Of a stretch of 64,000 bases of DNA, positions 57,590 to 64,000 are shown piece by piece (position 1 is the first letter of the stretch; each line of letters opens with the position of its first letter). The position numbers and the translations under genes are program-made. Below the pieces are notes generated by a model. It ran no database searches, was not told where the DNA came from, and was given only the letters and a program-made list of their open reading frames with translations. Source of the DNA: Zygnema circumcarinatum (taxonomy: Eukaryota; Streptophyta; Zygnematophyceae; Zygnematales; Zygnemataceae); contig CM074809.1 in NCBI GenBank assembly GCA_037447605.1, positions 2,603,297 to 2,667,296 of the forward strand. Reading direction: 5' to 3'.

Positions 57590-58060
57590 TGTCAACGGTT
57601 GGCAACCAACCAAAAAACACAAACGACCCATTTTTGCAAAAAGGCATAATTTCAGAAATTCAATGGTTGCCAACCATTGGATCACTGGTTCCGAACCAGT
57701 CGAATGGTTGTTTCAGTCCTGCGCCACTGGTTGGCAACCAGTCGACTGGTTTGGAACCAGTGGATGCCACTGGTTGGCAACCAGTCGAATGGTTGTTTCG
57801 GTCCGCAACCACTGGTTGGCAACCAGTCGACTGGTTTGGAACCAGTGGATGCCACTGGTTGGCAACCAGTCGAATGGTTGTTTCGATCCGGCGGCACTGG
57901 TTGCCAACCAGTCGAATGGTTGCCAACCAGTGGCATCCACTGGTTCCAAACCAGTCGAATGGTTGCCAACCAGTGGCATCCACTGGTTGGCAACCAGTCG
58001 AATGGTTGTTTCGGTCCGCAACCACTGGTTGCCAACCAGTCGACTGGTTTGTCTAATGGT
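57590..58060. repeat. ACTGGTTGGCAACCAGT palindrome array
   Basis: At least nine units of ACTGGTTGGCAACCAGTCGA, or the variants GGTTTGGAACCAGTGGATGC and GGTTGCCAACCAGTGG, in about 390 bp. Every unit is a near-perfect palindrome centred on GGCAACC or GTCGAC. All six reading frames stay open across most of it, which is a compositional effect and not evidence of protein. Confidence 0.9.
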
Positions 58061-58135
58061 CCGATCTGTGAAATTTTTCAAAAAGCGGGGGTGTGATATC
58101 CAAAATGGGGGGGGGGGGGTGCAGTATCATTCTCC

Positions 58136-58732
58136 TTCTTTTAAACCTGTTTAATTTTTTTTTCACGATACATGTAAATTGGAAACCCAGTTTCTGTTCA
58201 ACCTCCAGTTAAACAACATTTCTCCGGCAATTCGGCTGAGTTGAACTGTTAAACTTTCTCGTACCAAGTTTCGTCTCCAACACGTCCCCAACAAGTTCTA
58301 GTCTTGTAAAGACCGAGGATACTCAATGCAACATTTGGAAGTGAAATTTCAATATTGAATCAGCACAAAATTTATTTAGTGCCAAGAGGAGCACTCCCAC
58401 TACCCCTACTTCTGCAGCCTTTCCTAGCTTGGATATCTGCAGGTCAATCTGTTAACCCTACTAGTAAACACGGCGACTATTATTGTCTAAATGCTTTAAG
58501 CAGCAGCCAACTTACAGCTATTTAAGAATGTACACAATCAGGTGGTGAGCACAAATCTTGATACACATGTTGCCAAGCGTTCAAGACCAGTCCTACTGCC
58601 AATTCATCCTCTTCATGAACAACAACATGACTGCTTTTTGTGTTGCCTAATCCTTCTCACCACCCCCCTCTCGCCATCACTCTCTTTCTTCCGAATCGCG
58701 GAACGACCGAAGATGAGGGCGGGCCCGCCCTG
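58136..58732. other. 3' flank of SANT/Myb-like gene
   Basis: Unique, AT-rich sequence downstream of the minus-strand stop at 58733. No gene or known repeat seen. Confidence 0.5.
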
Positions 58733-61645
58733 CTACGAGGGCTCCGCTTTCGCCATCTCCAGCTGCCGCTCAAGCCAAAGCATCATCTCCTTCTGCTTCG
58801 ACCGCAGCAGATGCCCCAACGCGTCTCCCTTCACCTCCACGTCTCTGTCCAGAAGCAGACACTCCTCCCTCTCCTTTCGGTGCATGTCATCGATTCTTTG
58901 GCAGTCCCGGGCCCACCTCCCCCACAGCTCCTTCACAGCCTGCACCGTCTCCTCCGTCCGCTGCGCTTTCGCTCTCGTCGCCGATGCGCTAAGCTCCTGC
59001 AAAAGCACAAAAAACACACACAGTTCCCCGTCAGAACACACACACACTGAACAGGATTTGAGAAATGCACAGTATGGCTTCAGGCACTCGGACAACTACG
59101 CTCACACACGCTGCATCAAGCAAAGCGCTTGTAAGCCGCTTGTATGCACCCACAACGTCTCCTTGCTCTCTCTCTCTCTCCCTTTCTCTCGCTCTCTCTC
59201 ACTCCCTCACCTCAAGCCGTCGCTTGGTGCGCTCTTGCCTCTCTGTCCGCACAGCTGCCCACGTCTGCAGCGATGCATCATGCGCATCGGCTGCTCTGCA
59301 TCCTTCCTCACCCCTCCTATCGTCCCTGCAGCTCTCTCTACCACCCTCTACCGTGCTGCGAGAGACTCCCTCATGGAGTCTCGAGCCCCTTTCTCCTCCC
59401 TTTTGGCCGGCGGCCCCTCCTCCTCCCTCGGCAGTAAGCAGGACCAAGACGGTGGCGGCCTCACTCACATCGTTGACGGGGTCCTTTGCGGCCTTCACGG
59501 GGCGATTTTGCATGCGTCGACTCCGACTGCCGAGGGGGCCCGTCACTCCCGAATGGTCGGATAGCGACTCTCCCCCTCTACCCTCTGCTTCAAGGGCTCT
59601 GCCGGAGAAGCTGTCCTCCATCCTCCTTGAAACTACCGCTCCCTCTACTCCTCCCCCACATCCCACTTTTGCAGATCTCCCAGCCATGGGGATGGACGGG
59701 GCAGAGTTTGCAAAACTCAGCGCGTTCCTCTCAAGAGAGGGAAGCAGAGTGCAAGGTCGGAGGAACGACGCCATGGCCGCCTGCTCGAGAGGGGATGCAG
59801 ATGTAGGCTTTGCAGAGACGCTGCCACTCGCGTGTGTCTGAGAAGGCAAGGAGGAGGCCACCCATGATGGGCGAGGAGGGAGACTGTGAGTGAGCCCGAG
59901 CATCCCCAACAGGTTGGGAGAAAGGAGCTGCTCCGGAGAAGGCCGCATCCCCGTGACGTTGGAGAGGCTGGAAGAAATAGAAGAGCTGTTGGGATAAGCT
60001 GCCTTGGAGGGCGACTGCGTGGCCGACCAAACCTCAAATCGTCGAGTCTCTTCAGGAGAAAGCTTTCCCCCCCCTCCGAGGAAGGGTCCACATTCCTGCA
60101 TGAGGGTTGATCCCCCACTGGTTGCAGTTCCCGCATCGACCAGGGGGGGGGCGGAGTCCACGTGGAGGTCCACGTGGAGGTCAACATTGAGGTCGATCAA
60201 GCAGCGGCTTCCCCGGTGGCTGTGACTGTCCCTTGCAGCATCTTCTTCATACTTCTGCGGCTTAAGCCCACGAGCTCCCACTCCCCTCGCGCTGTTCCCG
60301 CTGCCTTCATCTCTCACTGCATGTGCATCCTCCATCTTCACGTCGGTGTGACCCATCGATTCGATGCTTCCTCCCTTCGCCTTCTTTCCTCCAGTGCCTC
60401 CCTTTACACCACTTGCATTCTTTTCGTCTCCTTTCCTCAGAAACTCCTGGACATTTCGAGCCATGTTCTCTCCCCAGTCGCCTCCATCGGCTTGCTGCTG
60501 AGCTGCCAAGGCTCCTCTCTCGCTGCTCACACTGTGGTAGTGGTTCAGCCCCTTGGACTCTCCGCTCTCCTCGCTGCTCTGCACGTTCCTCCTCTCCTCT
60601 TGCTCTCTCGGTGTAGCCGCCCCCTCCCGATCTCCGTCACAGCTGAAAGGAATCTTCGACACGACTTTCCGTCTCCGTTTGCTCGGCGGTCCAGGTGGGA
60701 TAGCTCCTCTGTTCCGCATCTTCGCCTGCAAATACACCAAAAAATGTACAGAGGTCAACAATAGACGCTTGAAAGAAAAAAGAAAAAAAAAGCCAATGAA
60801 AATCGAGAAGATTTTCAGCATCCTTAACCATGACTACAATATCGACCTTCCGGCGTTCGCACCTGCAAGCGACTCCACCTCTTTTTGCAGGCCTCCGCCC
60901 CCCGGCTGAATGCCTTCTTTGTGCGCCATGCGACGGAATTCCAACTCGTGGGTCTGAAAACACACACAGCAATGACAACGGCAATGTCATCTCCCGCCTC
61001 CGCGTCATCCACAGGAATCTATGACCCTCTGAGAAATTCCTCACTCTCAGGAACCCTTTGATAGTGCATCATTCCTGTCGATCCGACCAAGGCAGGCAGC
61101 AGTGCAGAAAGAAAGCGAGGGGGGAAGGGAGAGAGTGAGAGGTTGCACCCGTATCTCTCCACATAGTCTAGCAGAATCTCGTCCTCCTCGGAGGTCCACT
61201 TGGCGCCCACCCATGGCTTCAGCGCTACGTGCGCGCCCTCCCCGCCCTCCTCTGCGCCTGCCTGCACGTCGCCGGCCTTCACCGCCTCCATGGAGGAATC
61301 TCCGGCTCTCACACTCTCATTGGCAGTGGTGGCCTCTTCCTCCTCCTTTACGTCTTTCTGCTCCGCAACTGCTGCTGCATTAACTTCTTCAGAACCGTTT
61401 CTCTGCTTCTTGCCTTCCTCTTCAGGAGTGCAGCCACTATCTCCTTGGCTTTCAGCTCCCTTAGAATCGCGCTTTTCCACTCCTGCTCCTTTGGCGGGCC
61501 CGCTCTTCTCGGAGATACTTTCTCGGGCTCCATCCGCAGCCATGGCTGCCGTGGACTCGTCCACTTCCGTGCTCCGATCGGCTTCATTTTGATCCTGCTG
61601 GAGTCCCATTTCTAGACAAAGTCGACGGAAAGAAAGGGTCTGCAT
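58733..61645 (-). CDS. SANT/Myb-like DNA-binding protein with C-terminal coiled coil
   Basis: Four exons join in frame: 61645-61149, 60953-60863, 60725-59211 and 58996-58733, about 788 residues. The N-terminus is acidic and Ala/Glu/Ser-rich. A single Myb/SANT domain lies at about 146-196, split by intron 1: KWTSEEDEILLDYVERYG then PTSWNSVAWRTKKAFSRGAE and ACKKRWSRLQ. The regularly spaced Trp residues and the R/K-rich third helix suit DNA binding. A basic nuclear signal (PPSKRRRKVV) follows. The large exon is Ser/Pro/Gly-rich and mostly disordered. The last exon is a charged helix (AKAQRTEETVQAVKELWGRW through MMLWLERQLEMAKAEPS), likely a dimerisation coiled coil. A single-repeat plant Myb/SANT regulator is the best description; I cannot assign a named subfamily. 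A second in-frame ATG lies at 61609. Confidence 0.82.
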
Positions 61646-61949
61646 ATTAAAGCGGTCACACAAATTCAGAAAACAATCAGCTCAGTCCTGGAGAAGCAAC
61701 GAGCATTCAGAGTACGTCAATCTTCTCGTGCGTGCATGCTTGGTGCAATTTCGACACAAACGAAACGGAGGCGAGTTTCCTCATCCAATCTTGAAAAAAA
61801 AAGGACGCAGGTGACGAAAAGACCACGCCAGCGGCTTCGAAAAGCAAGCACACGCACACAGCACGCGCGCACGCACCAGGTGGTCCTTGCGAGGAGTGTG
61901 ACCCTCCGCCGACAGCTGCAGGAGCGTGGACCGCGGGTCGACACTCTCC

Positions 61950-61983
<34 letters not shown>

Positions 61984-63200
61984 GCGGCGAGCGGCGAGAA
62001 AGCAGTAGCGGCGGTGGCTGGCTGGCTGGCTGCCTGGCTGCCCACTCGGCTCCTGCCCTGTCCCGCCCACTGCCCTGTGCGCGGCCCGGAGCGGGCCGTC
62101 CCTCCGCGGGGCGTGGCCGCCGGTGTCGGCCCGCCGCCCGCTGGCCCCGGGCGGGCGGGACCCGCGATGACGGCGGACCCGCCGCGTCCGTACGGCCAGC
62201 TCCGGGCAGAGGTTGCGCCGCGCGGACCGGCTCCCCCGCGCGGCGCGCCACGTGGCACGGCGCGCGTGCGCGGCCGTACGCGCTCGGCGCTGGCCGCGCA
62301 GCGGGGGGGGGACGGAGGGAGAGAGGGCGGGCGGGCGGACGGACGGACGGAGGGAGGACGGAGGGGGGCCCTGCCTGCGTGCCTCAGGGAGCGCGCGTGG
62401 CGGCGCCGCCAGCTGGCACTGGCCCGCGCCGCCCGTTGCCCGGCGCCGCGGAAGCCGGGGGGGGGGAGGGGCCGCGCGCCCGCCGGGCCGCCCGCCGGGG
62501 CCGGGCCCGGGCGCGGGGGGCCCGCCCGCCCGCCTGCCTGCCTTGCCTCCCGCGCCGCCACGCGGCGCCGCCCGCCCGCCGGCCGGCCGGCCGGCCCGCC
62601 CTGCAGCAGCAAAGGAAAGCGGGGCCGTACGGTGGGCGGGCGGGCGGGCGGGCGGGCGGGCGGGCTTTGACTGCAGACGCGGACCGGACGCGGGGGCGGG
62701 GGCGGAGGACCCAACGGGCCGGGCCGGGCCGGGCGGGGGCGGGCCGGCGGGCGGGCGCAACCAACCGACCCCGAAACGGGCCCGCGCGCCCGCCCTCGCG
62801 CAAACCGCCGCGGGCGGGCGGGCAAGCGGGCGGGCGAGCGGGCGGGCGCGCACGCCGGAGAGGCGGCGGAGGGGGCCATCCGACTCGGACGCCGGCTGGC
62901 CGCCCGCCCGGGCACGCGCGAGCCGGTCCGTGCCGCGCTGTACGGCGACGAGCGCGCGCTCGGAGGGCCCACTTTGGGCGTAGGCCGCTCGGGCGGTCCT
63001 TGGTCGGTCGGGCGGTCGGCGGTCGGCGGTCGGTCTCACGAGCGGAGGCCGCCGTGCCGGGAATGACGCGCGGCTGCCGCCAACGCATGCATGCACCGAG
63101 GGAGTGTGGGGAACTTGGAAGAGGATGGATGGATGCATGGATGGATGGATGGATGGATGGATGGATGGATGGATGTGCGACGCGACTCTTCTCAATGTCT
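61646..63200. promoter_or_regulatory. Very GC-rich upstream region with GGGC and GATG microsatellites
   Basis: From about 62000 to 63060 the sequence is dominated by G and C, with (GGGC)n at 62632-62666, CG-alternating runs at 61965-61985 and GGCCGGCC runs near 62580. (GGAT)n follows at 63124-63176. It lies upstream of the minus-strand SANT/Myb-like gene and could be its CpG-rich promoter. Frames of 400-490 codons on both strands are products of composition. Confidence 0.55.
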
Positions 63201-63319
63201 TCGAACATGAGCTTTACGTCACGGGACAAAATAAGTGAAAAGGTAGACAGCAGATTGAACAAACATAAAACTAGTCTAGGAATGTGCGAGGTTCTTCCAA
63301 TTTAGTTCACAATATTAAT

Positions 63320-64000
63320 AGGGTAGTGATATTTCCACCCCTTTTTTGGATCCAAACACCCCTTCCCGGCCGGGCAGATTGCAAAAGGGATTAAAAACGG
63401 AAAATGCTTTTTTCACACCTTTTTGGAATCGATACCCACCTCCTTTCGTCGGCTGATTTTATTTTTGGTAACCAAGGAAAATGATACCCCGTCACTGCAT
63501 TTTGAATACTGTATCCCGCCTCCCTGAATTTTTTTTTTGAGGGGAAGAAATATCTGCCAGCCCAAATCCGCTCGAAGTGGAAGATCCGTCAGCCACGAGA
63601 TCGTTCGCGGATGTCCGTCCTTCACACGTGTGTGTCAATCGCAGCTGTCGATTCCCTCGCAGATCGCACCATTGCAGGTCACCGTTCGATCTGCAGCCGG
63701 GCTCGATCTTAGCGAATGGAAAGCGCCCACGAGTCCCGTCAAAGCCGGATCGCACGAGCGAATGCGCGCTTCCCTCGGCCCGAGATCTCGTCATTGTTAA
63801 ATCCCAGCCAATAAACATCAGCCACGTGTTACATTTTTGACGTGGAAAATTTTGATTGGTCCAAGCTCTCAATGTACGAAATTTTGGGTTCCACAAGTTG
63901 CGACCGTACACCATTTGTACGGACAATCTTTTCAGACGACTTTGGCGGGATACGTGGGCACGTGCCATTCGCTGTGACCGAGCCCGGCTGCAGATCAAAT
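63320..64000. repeat. Divergent relative of the 32-33 kb foldback element (cut by window end)
   Basis: Shares GGAAGATCCGTC, GCCACGAGA, TCGTTCGCGG, CCGTTCGATCTGCAG and GCGAATGG with the foldback element at 32389-33346, in the same order as its left arm, and contains the GCCGGGCAGATT and TTTTTTCACACCTTTTTGGA motifs. Only one arm and part of the centre are inside the window, so the ends cannot be defined. Confidence 0.7.

Larger units (their letters stand above)
55857..58135. mobile_element. 2.28-kb inverted-terminal element with nested repeats
   Basis: The left end GGAGAATGATACTGCACCCC and the right end GGGGTGCAGTATCATTCTCC are perfect inverse complements, followed inward by TTTTTGGATATCC and its counterpart GATATCCAAAATGGGG. 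Inside are repeated CACCCC/GGATAT blocks (55880-55985), a reverse hairpin repeat (56040-56215), G-runs (56325-56345), CAATGG arrays (56385-56545, 57590-58060) and an AT-rich centre. The words AAGAGGCCTGC at 57555 and GCAGGCCTCTTCAAATAGGG at 56681 are also inverted copies, so a second pair of termini is nested inside. No transposase was recognised. A clear target duplication was not found. Confidence 0.7.

Noticed and set aside
61717-63305. Open frames of 250-490 codons on both strands
   Set aside because: They coincide with the extreme GC region and are rich in Arg, Ala, Gly and Pro in every frame, as expected from composition.
1-64000. CRISPR array, prophage or bacterial operon
   Set aside because: Spliced genes and plant families throughout; the palindromic arrays lack unique equal-length spacers and cas genes.

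Overview
The window is eukaryotic nuclear DNA from a green plant lineage, most likely a streptophyte (a charophyte alga or an early-diverging land plant). The genes carry GT-AG introns, and several belong to plant or streptophyte families: a VAMP71-type R-SNARE, a membrane-anchored ubiquitin-fold (MUB) protein, a plant-type intracellular LysM protein, a receptor-like kinase with a single membrane span, and a plant-style NYN/LOTUS protein. I cannot name the species. No organelle, bacterial or viral segment is evident.

Gene layout: VPS2/CHMP2 ESCRT-III gene with a damaged exon (+, 1261-3035); small membrane-associated protein of unknown function (-, 4017-5001); giant NYN-LOTUS protein (-, 7087-15874); VAMP71 (+, 17361-19935); LysM protein (-, 21111-24632); FET/TAF15-like RNA-binding protein with RRM and RanBP2 zinc finger (-, 27166-31645); 146-residue coiled-coil protein (-, 34885-36366); receptor-like pseudokinase (+, 38355-40944); tRNA-Glu(CTC) (42033-42104); 5S-rRNA-like sequence (43151-43255); MUB protein (-, to 47580); STK16/NAK-type kinase (-, 51623-54927); SANT/Myb-like protein (-, 58733-61645). 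Exon models were built by hand from homology and splice phase. For nine genes every exon joins in frame from ATG to stop.

Between the genes the DNA is dominated by repeats: (i) arrays of near-palindromes built on CAATGGTTGCAACCATTG; (ii) a GC-rich minisatellite element, three copies within the first 6.5 kb, linked to those arrays; (iii) foldback or terminal-inverted-repeat elements, including a 958-bp element with a perfect 9-bp target duplication and its empty site preserved 1.3 kb away; (iv) a dispersed short repeat ending in a GATGGC/GCCATC hairpin; (v) GA/CT, GGAGGGA, GATG and GGGC microsatellites.

There is no operon-like arrangement. Several products belong to endomembrane traffic or membrane anchoring (VPS2, VAMP71, MUB, STK16-like kinase) and others to RNA biology (NYN-LOTUS, FET/TAF15-like), but I see no evidence that they form one system. 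The strongest points for a second look are the degenerate catalytic loop of the receptor-like kinase, the NYN domain with a changed SGDxDF motif beside a very long acidic tract and repeated LOTUS modules, the 20-nt deficit in the VPS2 exon, and the nested 9-bp-duplication foldback element with its empty site.
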